Shown here in pieces: positions 1-7,214 of a stretch of DNA of 32,862 bases. The stretch lies in contig JACPNN010000021.1 in assembly GCA_016185435.1 (NCBI GenBank), positions 64,269 through 97,130 on the forward strand. The letters are read 5' to 3'. The stretch's first letter is position 1; each line of letters begins with the position of its first letter. Under the pieces are notes generated by a model that did not search any database, was not told the origin of the DNA, and was given only the letters and a program-made list of their open reading frames with translations. A program made the position numbers and the translations under genes. Source of the DNA: Candidatus Aenigmatarchaeota archaeon. Lineage in GTDB: Archaea > Aenigmatarchaeota > Aenigmatarchaeia > QMZP01.

Positions 1-60
1 CACAATCTCCTGCTTCTCCTTTCCGGCCGTGGAATAGATGAACAGAACCGCTGTGGCCAT
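1..60 (-). CDS. Partial CDS, N-terminus only, unknown product
   Basis: The minus strand opens with an ATG at 58-60 and stays open to the window edge for 20 codons (MATAVLFIYSTAGKEKQEIV). Nothing here identifies the product. The support is the promoter: a TATA-like CTTTTTATAT at 81-90 lies about 21-30 bases upstream of the ATG, the spacing seen for leaderless genes elsewhere in this window. The rest of the gene lies outside. It could be a chance frame, because only 20 residues are visible. Confidence 0.4.
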   Translation of the reverse strand, partial: MATAVLFIYSTAGKEKQEIV

Positions 61-172
61 TCCAGAAATTTGTTTCAGTAATATAAAAAGGTTCGAAATC
101 GAAAGTCTTTCAATCCTTTCTCCATACGTATGCTGCCAATTCACCATTCAACACGCAATAAGGCAAAGAAAA

Positions 173-182
173 GATATATATC
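173..182 (+). promoter_or_regulatory. TATA box of the DUF4258/DUF2283 pair
   Basis: GATATATATC ends 20 bases before the ATG at 203. This is archaeal TATA spacing for a leaderless or near-leaderless transcript, and it supports choosing 203 over the upstream in-frame ATG at 38. Confidence 0.55.
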
Positions 183-202
183 TCTCGTGTAACAATTCTA
201 TA

Positions 203-436
203 ATGGAAGTTGAATATTCAGAGCATTGGAGATTAAAGAAAAGGTATCGAAGCGACATCACAGATGAATTCATCAAATACGCAATAAGCAACTCAAACAT
301 CCTCAAAGACAAATACTGGGAAAATGCTTTGAATGCTATATGCAGGATTCCTCCATCTGGAAGGATACTCAAGGTGGTATACAGAAAAACAGCCAAAGAC
401 AAAATCAAAGTCATAACAGCGTTTTGGCTGGATTAG
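203..436 (+). CDS. DUF4258 family protein, probable toxin-like partner
   Basis: A 77-residue basic protein resembling the DUF4258 family: an early H-W-R segment, then the terminal block GRILKVVYRK followed by KVITAFWLD, where family members carry the pattern GR.LKVVY...I.ITAY. DUF4258 proteins are small and are often encoded next to DUF2283 proteins, which is the case here: the next gene starts 12 bases downstream in the same direction. That arrangement resembles a toxin-antitoxin module, but the biochemical activity of DUF4258 is not established and the role is inference. The frame extends upstream to 38, but the upstream part is poorly protein-like and the TATA box at 173-182 fits a start at 203. 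Confidence 0.7.
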   Translation: MEVEYSEHWRLKKRYRSDITDEFIKYAISNSNILKDKYWENALNAICRIPPSGRILKVVYRKTAKDKIKVITAFWLD

Positions 437-447
437 GCGGTGATGCT

Positions 448-654
448 ATGGAAACTTGGTATGACAAGGATGAAGATGTGCTCAATATCCAGCTGAAGGA
501 AGGATATTGGAAGAGCATAGAACTGCCAAACGGCATAATCATAGATGTGGCAAAGGACGGGACAATCTCGGCAATTGAGATATTAAGGGCCAGCAAGGTT
601 TTTTCCGGAGATGTAAAAAAAGTGATAGAAACTGCAAAGCCGGTTACAGCATAG
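448..654 (+). CDS. DUF2283 family protein, probable antitoxin-like partner
   Basis: A 68-residue protein with the DUF2283 signature: WYDKDEDVLNIQL near residues 3-15, a GIIIDVAKDG segment in the middle, then AIEILRAS. This family forms a small beta-rich fold and commonly sits beside DUF4258 or BrnT-like toxins. The start at 448 was chosen because a GGTGAT Shine-Dalgarno sequence lies just before it (440-445) and it leaves a 12-base gap after the upstream stop. The open frame extends back to 340 but that part overlaps the DUF4258 gene in another frame. The two genes probably share one transcript. The gene ends 61 bases before the 3' end of the convergent ATPase gene. Confidence 0.75.
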   Translation: METWYDKDEDVLNIQLKEGYWKSIELPNGIIIDVAKDGTISAIEILRASKVFSGDVKKVIETAKPVTA

Positions 655-715
655 CTGCTTCATTTTCTGGTTCCGCTTGAAGGCGGGCCTTGAAAGGAGC
701 AGTTGTATTCAGATA

Positions 716-2008
716 TTACAATCCTAAAAGCCATCTCCAGAGCGGCATATATACTATTTTTTTGCCGCCGGCATCCTCTTGGCCTTCTTGGTCCCATGTT
801 ATGACAGTCATATTATCGCATTTGAGATCTTCTGACGCCTTCAGGAGGCCATTTATCTCTCTTTCTTTGGTGATGTAGTTTTCAATATTGTAGCATGCCT
901 GCACAAGCTGCTTAACCCTGCGGTTCTCCCTTATTACAAAGTCGACCTCTTTTCCGTCAGGAGACCGATAATAGAACAGATTCTCCCCCCATTTTTTCTG
1001 AAGCTCCAGAAAAACAAGGTTTTCCATAAGCCTCCCGTGGTCTCTTATCCCCTGCGAATGCAGGAGGCCGTTGTCCGCAAAATAAATCTTGGGGATGCTC
1101 GCTTCTGTATCCTTGTATGAGTAGGAAAACTTTTTAAGAGGGTATACAACCAATGAATCGTAGAAATAGCCTAAATAAGTGTACAGAGTGTTCTTGCTCA
1201 CCTTCATTCCCTGTGATCTCAGAAAATTGAAAAACTTATGGAGTGAGAATTCCTTTGAATTGAATAATGCGGAAAAGAGTAATCTCAGGAGCTTGGAATT
1301 CTTCACCTTATATCTGTCAATGACGTCCCTGTAGATTGTCACATCAATTATTTCACCAAGAAGCCTGTCCCTTTCCTGCCTATAAATCACGGTTTCCGGA
1401 TAGCCGCCATATTCCATATATTCCTTCAGACCGTTAATTACTCTTGCTCTTTCCGTCGAGGAAAGATATTTGCCGTACCCTATGCTGCAGGCCGCCAGAA
1501 ATTCCTTAAAGGAGAAGGGGAAAATATGGTATTTCAGGCTCCTTCCCCTCAGGCTTGTTGCGATTTCCCTGCTCATCATCCTTGATGAAGAGCCTGTGAC
1601 AAACACCTGCGCATCCTCATGATCAAGCAGGCGCCTTACAAAGGCCTCCCATTTCTCCACCATCTGGATTTCGTCAAGAAAAAACCATGCCTTGTTCTGC
1701 CTGCTTTCGGGATAGATCTCAAAGAAGACATCAAGCATGCTGTCCAAATCCTGCGCAGAAGCGCCCAATAGCCTGCTGTCCTCGAAATTCATGTACAGGA
1801 TGCATCGCTTCTCTGTGCCGCCATCAATAAGCTTTTTCATTGTCTGAAACATGGAATAGGTCTTGCCCGCTCTTCTGGGGCCTATAACGACAATGGCTCT
1901 TTTGAGGGGCATTGCAAGATGGTATTCTATTTCACGCTCTATAAGCCCAGGCAATTCCTTCTCTTGGAAATCCTTTATAATCGTGCCCCATACAGACTTG
2001 GCGATCAT
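716..2008 (-). CDS. AAA-type ATPase with C-terminal DUF4143
   Basis: A 430-residue protein of the widespread archaeal/bacterial AAA_14-DUF4143 type. The Walker A motif GPRRAGKT lies at residues 43-50 and the Walker B motif WFFLDEIQ at about 108-115. A sensor-like VTGSSS follows in the ATPase core. The C-terminal half carries the DUF4143 pattern: KIYFADNGLL, then ENLVFLEL, then FYYRSPDGKEVDFVI, the last resembling the D-x-(E/V)-x-K region of restriction-endonuclease folds. Cellular roles of these ATPases are poorly known. They often accompany mobile or toxin-like genes, and a DUF4258/DUF2283 pair converges on this gene. The length is normal for the family. The start at 2008 is supported by a TATA box at 2031-2040. 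Confidence 0.88.
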   Translation of the reverse strand: MIAKSVWGTIIKDFQEKELPGLIEREIEYHLAMPLKRAIVVIGPRRAGKTYSMFQTMKKLIDGGTEKRCILYMNFEDSRLLGASAQDLDSMLDVFFEIYPESRQNKAWFFLDEIQMVEKWEAFVRRLLDHEDAQVFVTGSSSRMMSREIATSLRGRSLKYHIFPFSFKEFLAACSIGYGKYLSSTERARVINGLKEYMEYGGYPETVIYRQERDRLLGEIIDVTIYRDVIDRYKVKNSKLLRLLFSALFNSKEFSLHKFFNFLRSQGMKVSKNTLYTYLGYFYDSLVVYPLKKFSYSYKDTEASIPKIYFADNGLLHSQGIRDHGRLMENLVFLELQKKWGENLFYYRSPDGKEVDFVIRENRRVKQLVQACYNIENYITKEREINGLLKASEDLKCDNMTVITWDQEGQEDAGGKKIVYMPLWRWLLGL

Positions 2009-2030
2009 ATAGTATTATATGCAGGGAAAG

Positions 2031-2040
2031 AATATATAAA
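2031..2040 (-). promoter_or_regulatory. TATA box for the DUF4143 ATPase
   Basis: The minus strand reads TTTATATATT, ending 22 bases before the ATG at 2008. No Shine-Dalgarno sequence is visible, so the transcript is probably leaderless. Confidence 0.6.
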
Positions 2041-2091
2041 TGTTTCCCTCTTTAAAATACTCTAAGTTTTGGCCACAAAGTCAAAAATTTG

Positions 2092-2111
2092 TACTGAAAC
2101 TATTTTCAGTA
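2092..2111 (-). terminator. Possible terminator hairpin at the left end of the foreign island
   Basis: TACTGAAA and TTTCAGTA form a perfect 8-bp stem around a 4-base loop. Read on the minus strand, a T-rich run precedes it and an ACAAATTTTT tract follows it. This fits a bacterial-type terminator for the minus-strand island genes that end upstream of it, the nearest stop being at 2231. The stem is AT-rich, so the call is tentative. Confidence 0.35.
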
Positions 2112-2222
2112 TTAAAAAAAAAGAGGACTTGAAACCCACCGGCCAAGACCAGGGCAGCCCACTCCAAAGGGCCACCCATATCTCCAAATCCCCCCACCAC
2201 CCGTCCAAATTCCTCCCATCTA

Positions 2223-2790
2223 GCTCCGGTCTAGATGAGATACCTCTTGGTCAGGACGAGCCAGTTGACCAAGAAGATAATCAACGCCGCTTGCCCGAAG
2301 GCAAGCTTGTTGACGAAATCCATGGCCCTGAAAGACCATACAGCCAGGGCCGTCAGCACTATCGCGCCTGCAGAGATAAGGAGGGGCAACAGACCTCCGT
2401 ATCCCAGTATGGTTACGATGTCCAAGAGGAGAACGATCCCGATTGCCAGGAACGTTCCCATCAGCCAGTTCCTCTTCACAGGATCGCCGATAACTCTTCC
2501 TGTAAAGAGGCCCAAGAACACGGTCACAGTCAATACAAAGCCAACGACCAATCCTACGATTGTCACGACCTCCGAGAGTGTGTAAAGCCTAGGTTCCATT
2601 TCTATTTCCTTTCCCCAACCTCCTTTTTCCTTACTTTTTTGATTGGGGACATGGAACCTTTACAAAGATCACCTCCAATTGGAGAAAAACTGGCCGGAGC
2701 GGTCTTTGGTAGGATTTGGCAGAGGTCCTGGTTATCCAATCCAAAGGGGGCTCCACCCCGGCCAGCCTTCCATAATATCTAGACCGGAGC
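2223..2790. repeat. 14-bp inverted repeats flanking the four-helix membrane protein gene
   Basis: GCTCCGGTCTAGAT at 2223-2236 is repeated exactly in inverted orientation (ATCTAGACCGGAGC) at 2777-2790. The pair encloses the gene at 2231-2599, whose stop codon lies inside the left copy. No target-site duplication is evident outside the repeats and no transposase is present. They may be ends of a small non-autonomous element, sites for a regulatory protein, or arms of a long-range structure. Confidence 0.5.
2231..2599 (-). CDS. Small integral membrane protein, four predicted helices
   Basis: A 122-residue, highly hydrophobic protein with about four membrane-spanning segments at residues 10-32, 44-66, 70-90 and 98-117, joined by short loops (GDPVKRN, RAMDFVNK). 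No family was recognised. A purine-rich leader with AAGGAGG and a closer AAAGGA precedes the ATG at 2599, unlike the leaderless genes outside the island. The antisense frame at 2069-2782 is low in normal composition and was not called. This gene is the leftmost in the foreign-looking island and is enclosed by 14-bp inverted repeats. Confidence 0.6.
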   Translation of the reverse strand: MEPRLYTLSEVVTIVGLVVGFVLTVTVFLGLFTGRVIGDPVKRNWLMGTFLAIGIVLLLDIVTILGYGGLLPLLISAGAIVLTALAVWSFRAMDFVNKLAFGQAALIIFLVNWLVLTKRYLI

Positions 2791-2840
2791 CAGTCCAAAG
2801 TCCTCACTTGCCCCGGCCGCCACTGGTGAGAGGGTTGGCG

Positions 2841-3620
2841 TTATTTTCTAAAAACCGTCACCGACACCCCCCCGCTCTGCCCTGAAAGAGAGAGCACGAT
2901 AGCACCTCTCAGCTCGACTTGGACTTCGAGCTTGGAGAAGATCTGCCACTTTTGTTCTAGTTTCCTGTGGGGCCAGTCCTGTCCCAGGCCCCAGATCACT
3001 GTCCCATTGACTGCAATCTTTTTGCTCACATCGAACAGGTTAACCACCGCTGGTGGGGCCAAGAAAGGAGTTACAATGTGTCGCTTTGTTTCATCCTCCA
3101 ACGTGACATCGTAGATCGGATCTGCACGCCGTCGAGGAATCGGCGTGCAAATGATTGACCGTTGAAAACTAAGACGGCCAATCTCAATCGGGTCACCTTT
3201 GAAAAAGGTGACCATGTACCGAACCACCAACGGCGTGCGGCCATCGCACGGCATCCCGGCGATGACGGTCTGCAGCTTCTGGCCGACAGTTGAGGTAACG
3301 GTCAGTAGTACATCCTCATTGAGTCTTATCTTCTTTTTTGAGGATTTCAAGCTGACGGCCAGTTCATTTCCGTTCGTGGCTAACGGCTTCATGTGATGAG
3401 GAAGCTGATTTGATCTCGACATCAGCATCCTCCCATCGATTACCACTACCTTTTGGAGGGTTCCATCCACTTTCGTAAGATAAACTCCGTTTGGCAGGCT
3501 TACATGTGATGATATTTCCCTTCCGTCAAGGCTCATCATCTGTTGTCCGAGACCAATTGTCGGTATTATCACAAGAAACGCCGCCGTCGATACCAATGTC
3601 AGAAGAGTAGTCTTCAACAT
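2841..3620 (-). CDS. Secreted protein with an N-terminal sorting-domain-like module
   Basis: A 259-residue protein. Residues 1-25 form a signal peptide (MLK, then a hydrophobic stretch ending GLGQ). Residues 28-62 read SLDGREISS, then LPNGVYLTK, then LQKVVVIDG, closely resembling the beta-rich terminal module usually found at the C-terminus of type IX-secreted and similar bacterial proteins. Here it is directly after the signal peptide. The remainder is beta-rich with no recognised domain. The ATG at 3620 was preferred over a GTG at 3629 because AAAGGTG sits at proper spacing before it. Arginine codons such as CGA, CGG and CGT in the PRRR stretch contrast with the AGG preference of the archaeal genes around the island. 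It was probably acquired from a bacterium, or is foreign sequence. Confidence 0.68.
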   Translation of the reverse strand: MLKTTLLTLVSTAAFLVIIPTIGLGQQMMSLDGREISSHVSLPNGVYLTKVDGTLQKVVVIDGRMLMSRSNQLPHHMKPLATNGNELAVSLKSSKKKIRLNEDVLLTVTSTVGQKLQTVIAGMPCDGRTPLVVRYMVTFFKGDPIEIGRLSFQRSIICTPIPRRRADPIYDVTLEDETKRHIVTPFLAPPAVVNLFDVSKKIAVNGTVIWGLGQDWPHRKLEQKWQIFSKLEVQVELRGAIVLSLSGQSGGVSVTVFRK

Positions 3621-3833
3621 CGTATTCACCTTTCCCTTGATTTGTGTGTTATTTGTCCCTCCCTCCTCTCACTTCTTACTCTTTTTTCGAATTCCAAAGT
3701 TTACAACAATACACCTCCTCCTGTCCCCTCCCCTCACTCCAGAAGAGGGAAAACCAATTGGTCTGGGCGGCCCGGAGGTCTGCTCGCTATGGATCCCCAA
3801 CGAGTGTCAAACCCACGGGCCGCTCCAGATTCT

Positions 3834-4826
3834 CTAATTCATCACGACAAGTTTGCTCAGGACGCCTTCATCTTCCTTGAAGATGAAGTAGATGCCGTTG
3901 GGCAGGTTTAGCTTCTGTCCAAGACTATCTGCATCATTACTCTCGATAGTAGTAGCTGTCTCAGCTATCAGCTGACCGCTCAGATCGTAAACGCGAACTT
4001 TTGCATATTCCATATCCGCGTTGACGATGTTACTCAGCTCCTGAGGAGCAGATTCTGACCGTCTTGTAGTAGCAATGACAGGGAAGTTTTTCACTGTTTC
4101 AGCGAGGCAGGAAAGGGCAATTTGTTCTTTGATAATTGCTTTTGGAATTTCCTGCGCTATCTTCAATACGGTCTCAACCGCTCTGTTAAGTGACTTGAAA
4201 ATCTTTGTTAAGTCATCTGCGGTGGTTTTCGACGACACGTTAACGATGTTGTTCCAGGCTTTAAGCCTCAAAACGTTTCCTCTCTCTACCTCTTGTATGA
4301 GCGTCTCTATCTTATCTTCAAAAGAGGACGAGGAATTGCTGAGAGACCTTAAAGCTGATTTCAATCCTATCACATATCTACAAATCGGCTTCAACAATTC
4401 CTGTTTTGTATAACAGCGAAAAGGACGGAGAAGGGTGTTAGTGCCCTTCTTTATTTCTCCAATCGAGAGCCGAGATTCATGCTTTTGAATCTCTTCAATC
4501 CTCTTCTCAATCTCACCCCACTGGCTGTTCAGTGAATTCAGCCAGAACGATAAGATCCTTCTTGGGGTCCAATATTCATCAGTGTCAAGCATTGGATGCT
4601 CGACAGTGAACTTCACTAAATCTGTAACAAACCTTGTCAGATCATTAAGCATTTGATCAAATCCCACAAGGTCTCTTGTGACCTCCATTAGGGCAGGTGC
4701 ATTTTCAGCAATATGCTGCAGGATCGGCTCTCTGGGATCCTGCGGAACTACTTGACCTTGGAGCTCAAATCCAAAACCGAGAGCCAACAAGACAACAACT
4801 GTCATACTAAGACTAAGTCTTGACAT
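3834..4826 (-). CDS. Secreted helical protein with C-terminal sorting-like module
   Basis: A 330-residue protein. A signal peptide covers about residues 1-25 (MSRLSLS, then a hydrophobic core ending ELQGQ). Residues 35-250 are mainly helical and charged, with no recognised family. Residues 277-330 form a terminal module: VRVYDLSGQLIAE, then LNLPNGIYFIF, then LSKLVVMN at the very end. This matches the pattern of secretion/sorting domains (YDLSGRLV...LPNGIYL...KLVV). A strong AAGGAG lies about nine bases before the ATG at 4826, which is bacterial in style. The neighbour at 2841-3620 carries a related module at its other end. No secretion machinery for such modules is seen in the window. Confidence 0.72.
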   Translation of the reverse strand: MSRLSLSMTVVVLLALGFGFELQGQVVPQDPREPILQHIAENAPALMEVTRDLVGFDQMLNDLTRFVTDLVKFTVEHPMLDTDEYWTPRRILSFWLNSLNSQWGEIEKRIEEIQKHESRLSIGEIKKGTNTLLRPFRCYTKQELLKPICRYVIGLKSALRSLSNSSSSFEDKIETLIQEVERGNVLRLKAWNNIVNVSSKTTADDLTKIFKSLNRAVETVLKIAQEIPKAIIKEQIALSCLAETVKNFPVIATTRRSESAPQELSNIVNADMEYAKVRVYDLSGQLIAETATTIESNDADSLGQKLNLPNGIYFIFKEDEGVLSKLVVMN

Positions 4827-4882
4827 GATGCAAACTCCTTTCAGATATAAGAAGAGTCTACGCCCAAGAACGACAAAGCAGG

Positions 4883-5230
4883 TCAGGAATCACCCTGCAC
4901 CCGTCCGAAGGATGGGTGATTCCTCTTGGTCTGCACTTCCCGCAACTGTTGGAATGTCACCTTCGGGATGCTTTTCACTCCATCCCTTATTGTCTCCTCG
5001 ATCTTCTTCCTAACAGATGATGGCACACAGTGATGCTGCGCCGCCGTTAGACTGCCTCCATGGAGGTAAGTCCATCGGATCTTCTTGCTTCCTCCCCCCT
5101 TACTTTCCAGATAATGGGCCCACAGATGCGTCCTATTATTGGGACCCACCTGAAAAAGGGCCACTGCGTTGCGCTCAGCGACGAAGAATGGGCCATTTCC
5201 TCGAATTTCCGTACTTCTCACCCTCACCAT
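4883..5230 (-). CDS. Hypothetical protein in the foreign island
   Basis: A 115-residue basic frame with no recognised family, signal peptide or membrane span. It contains a Gly/Ser/Lys patch (GGGSKK, residues 46-51) and a charged helical C-terminal half. The case for it being real is a good Shine-Dalgarno sequence, GGAGGT, about nine bases before the ATG at 5230, and its co-direction with the other island genes. Against it, its last codons fall inside a strong nested hairpin at 4885-4924, so part of the frame may be a non-coding structural element. Confidence 0.42.
   Translation of the reverse strand: MVRVRSTEIRGNGPFFVAERNAVALFQVGPNNRTHLWAHYLESKGGGSKKIRWTYLHGGSLTAAQHHCVPSSVRKKIEETIRDGVKSIPKVTFQQLREVQTKRNHPSFGRVQGDS
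4885..4924. other. Strong nested hairpin
   Basis: AGGAATC (4885-4891) pairs with GATTCCT (4918-4924). Inside it, ACCCGTCC (4899-4906) pairs with GGATGGGT (4910-4917), with one G-T wobble, around a GAA loop. A 7-base bulge, ACCCTGC, separates the stems; its ACCC can alternatively pair with GGGT to extend the outer stem to 11 bp. No T-run follows in either direction, so this is not a classic terminator. It overlaps the end of the frame at 4883-5230 and lies 58 bases upstream of the start at 4826, so a leader regulatory role is possible. Confidence 0.5.
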
Positions 5231-5710
5231 TACTACACAACCTCCCTCTCAAAGATTATGTTGTGACACCCGTGAGCGTTGGATCCGCTCACACTCCGTC
5301 TACAGCCGAGTCTGATGGGGACCCTTCCACCTCCCTTCTTCAGGATATTGGGATGAAATCCTTCCTTTGACCGAGTAGTTCTCCTTTCTGGTTTTACTCA
5401 AAAGACATCCAAAGTCAGAACAAGTCTACAGGCAAAGCCAAACTTATCAAAGCCAAAGACAATCCTTCAGGGAAATTTATTGCATTCCTTTCCCCTTTGT
5501 CTTCGGCCTCATGTTTCTTGGCCTTCAGCCTATAGGTCTACATGACAATAAGACATCATGCAGACTTCCAATCATTTCAATTTCGAAATGATAAGTGATG
5601 ACGTAATTTGTGAGAGCATGATACTACTTATGTATAGTCCATATATCACAAGAATAGGCGGCAAAGTTATTTAAAGGGATATGGTGCCTATATGGCCCTA
5701 TATGCTGTTT
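5231..5710. other. 480-bp gene-free stretch at the right end of the island
   Basis: No convincing gene was found. It holds a 7-bp hairpin (GTGAGCG 5272-5278 with CGCTCAC 5286-5292), a larger imperfect hairpin (AAGACAA 5456-5462 with TTGTCTT 5497-5503, with GGGAAA and TTTCCC inside it), and a perfect inverted repeat, ATCATTTC/GAAATGAT (5571-5592). A TATA-like TTATTTAAAG near 5668-5677 on the plus strand has no gene behind it. The island-to-archaeal transition appears to fall here, near 5600-5700, but no attachment site or target duplication could be defined. Confidence 0.5.
5571..5592. repeat. Perfect inverted repeat near the island boundary
   Basis: ATCATTTC and GAAATGAT are exact reverse complements separated by AATTTC; the centre also contains the palindrome ATTTCGAAAT. 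It lies in non-coding sequence near the change from bacterial-like to archaeal-like composition. It may be a protein-binding site or a terminator arm. Confidence 0.4.
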
Positions 5711-5867
5711 TTACCTTGAGGATTGTGGAGCCTTCACCATCTCCTCAAGATCGGCCAGGTCGAACAGCAGCAGGTTCGGCTCCTTCACCCTCTCCCTGAA
5801 CGATTTCGCAAATATGGCATAGTACTCCTTCCGTGTTCCATTGTTCCACTGGACGAGCTTGGCCTTC
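5698..5867. repeat. 170-bp direct repeat, copy A (3' end of first DUF234 ATPase)
   Basis: This segment matches 7215-7384 in the same orientation with only about six substitutions and no gaps over 170 bp. It covers the last 52 codons of the ATPase gene and about 13 bases beyond the stop. Upstream of the repeat the two genes are strongly diverged, so the identity is local and recent. Confidence 0.9.
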
Positions 5868-7135
5868 TCCCTCAGGCCTGCAAGAAGTTTTCCTGAATCG
5901 ACATTGTCCCGCCACTTGCACTCTACGAGCAGAATATCCTTTGTCTGCTCATTGAGCGAGACGATATCGATTTCAGCTGTTTTCCTTTCGCCTGTTTCCG
6001 TATCCCTGTAAGCGCCCCACCACTTTCCAACATTTGCAGAACCTATGGGGTTGGCTAATCTAACAGCCTCTCTGCAAACAGCCTCAAACTGCCTTCCTAC
6101 GTAAGAATTAAAAGTCTGCCTGAAATTTCTTTCAAATCCCTCAAATAGAAAAGAATCAAGGTCTTTTATGAAAGCGTAAACAAAGCCGAACCAGAATTTG
6201 AAATAATTGTCCTTCAAGGAATAGATGGTATTTCTGCTCTTTTTCTTCGCAGTTATCGGCTTAACCAGTTCTATAAGTTCCAGTCTCTCCAGCGTATTCA
6301 GATATCTCGTCAGGGCTGTCCTTTCAACGCCAAGCGCATTGGAAAGTTCATTCAAAGTGCCCTTTCCTGCAGCTATTTCCTTCAATATGGAGAAATAAAT
6401 TCTCGGCTCCCTTAATTCCTCTTTAAGTATTATTTCTGTCTCCTGATAGAGGAGCGATCCCCTTGTCGCTATTGCTGATCTGGCGTTTTCACATGCTGTT
6501 TTGGTGCCTTCAAACTCAAGGATATACAAAGGTATTCCGCCTGTTATTGAATAGAATTCCACAAGCTTCGCAAACCCTGTGTCTGGGAAAAATTTGACAA
6601 ACTCCCTGAACGGCAGCGGATCAACCTTCCACTGTCCTGTCCTCCTCCCGTATAAGGGAGTTTTTCGTCCAAGAACCTCTGTTTCCATTGAGCCGACGCT
6701 TGAGCCGCACAGGATTATGTGCAAGCCCATCGACTTAAAGTACATATCCCAGTATTTCTGAAGGATTGAGGGTACAGCCTTGTTCGCGTCAACAAGGTAA
6801 GGAAATTCGTCAATAACTAGAGTCAAACCGGCAATTTCCTTCCCCCTGAGGTATTCGGCAATCTGCTTGAACTGGGAAAAGGGGTTTGCCTTGAGTGCAC
6901 TGTCATTGAAGTGCTCTGCAATGTCAGTCGAAAAGGATCCAATAAGCTCTTTTTCCACTTCCTGAGTCGCAAGGAGATATATCGCCTTTTTGTTTTTTAT
7001 AAAATGCTTGATGATTTCTGATTTGCCGACCCTCCTTCTGCCATAAATCACCGTAAGAGGAGCGGGTTTTTTACTCTGGCTCTCGAGAAACTCCAATTCC
7101 TTTTCCCTGTTTATAAATTGTATGAACTTGTTCAT
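5711..7135 (-). CDS. Archaeal ATPase with C-terminal DUF234 nuclease-like domain
   Basis: A 474-residue protein of the archaeal ATPase (PF01637-like) plus DUF234 class. Walker A is YGRRRVGKS at residues 31-39, Walker B LTLVIDEF at 104-111, and a sensor-like LCGSSVG at about 142-148. A winged-helix-like segment follows (LNELSNALGVERTALTRYL). The C-terminal domain carries EIDIVSL and then ILLVECKW, the D...(E)xK pattern of PD-(D/E)xK nuclease folds. Such proteins are abundant in archaea but their role is not settled; defence, mobile-element and DNA-processing roles have been suggested. The last 52 codons are nearly identical in DNA to those of the neighbouring paralogue. The start at 7135 is supported by a TATA box at 7157-7166. 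Confidence 0.9.
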   Translation of the reverse strand: MNKFIQFINREKELEFLESQSKKPAPLTVIYGRRRVGKSEIIKHFIKNKKAIYLLATQEVEKELIGSFSTDIAEHFNDSALKANPFSQFKQIAEYLRGKEIAGLTLVIDEFPYLVDANKAVPSILQKYWDMYFKSMGLHIILCGSSVGSMETEVLGRKTPLYGRRTGQWKVDPLPFREFVKFFPDTGFAKLVEFYSITGGIPLYILEFEGTKTACENARSAIATRGSLLYQETEIILKEELREPRIYFSILKEIAAGKGTLNELSNALGVERTALTRYLNTLERLELIELVKPITAKKKSRNTIYSLKDNYFKFWFGFVYAFIKDLDSFLFEGFERNFRQTFNSYVGRQFEAVCREAVRLANPIGSANVGKWWGAYRDTETGERKTAEIDIVSLNEQTKDILLVECKWRDNVDSGKLLAGLREKAKLVQWNNGTRKEYYAIFAKSFRERVKEPNLLLFDLADLEEMVKAPQSSR

Positions 7136-7156
7136 AATGATTTAATACATACAAAA

Positions 7157-7166
7157 GTATATAAGC
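7157..7166 (-). promoter_or_regulatory. TATA box for the first DUF234 ATPase
   Basis: The minus strand reads GCTTATATAC about 21 bases before the ATG at 7135. No ribosome binding site is obvious, so the transcript is probably leaderless. Confidence 0.55.
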
Positions 7167-7214
7167 TTTAACTCTCCCCACTTCAGATAAGGCAGTATCC
7201 GCACACCCAGTCCT

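Noticed and set aside
2069-2782. Plus-strand open frame of 237 codons across the island's left part.
   Set aside because: Its translation is dominated by Pro, Ser, Gln and Arg with no domain, and it lies antisense to a clearly hydrophobic minus-strand protein with a ribosome site.
5017-5370. Plus-strand frame of 117 codons at the right side of the island.
   Set aside because: No ribosome site or recognisable composition; the minus-strand alternative at 4883-5230 has a clear GGAGGT.
5668-5707. TATA-like TTATTTAAAG on the plus strand followed by a 12-codon frame.
   Set aside because: The frame is too short and runs into the 3' end of the convergent ATPase gene; it may be a stray promoter remnant.
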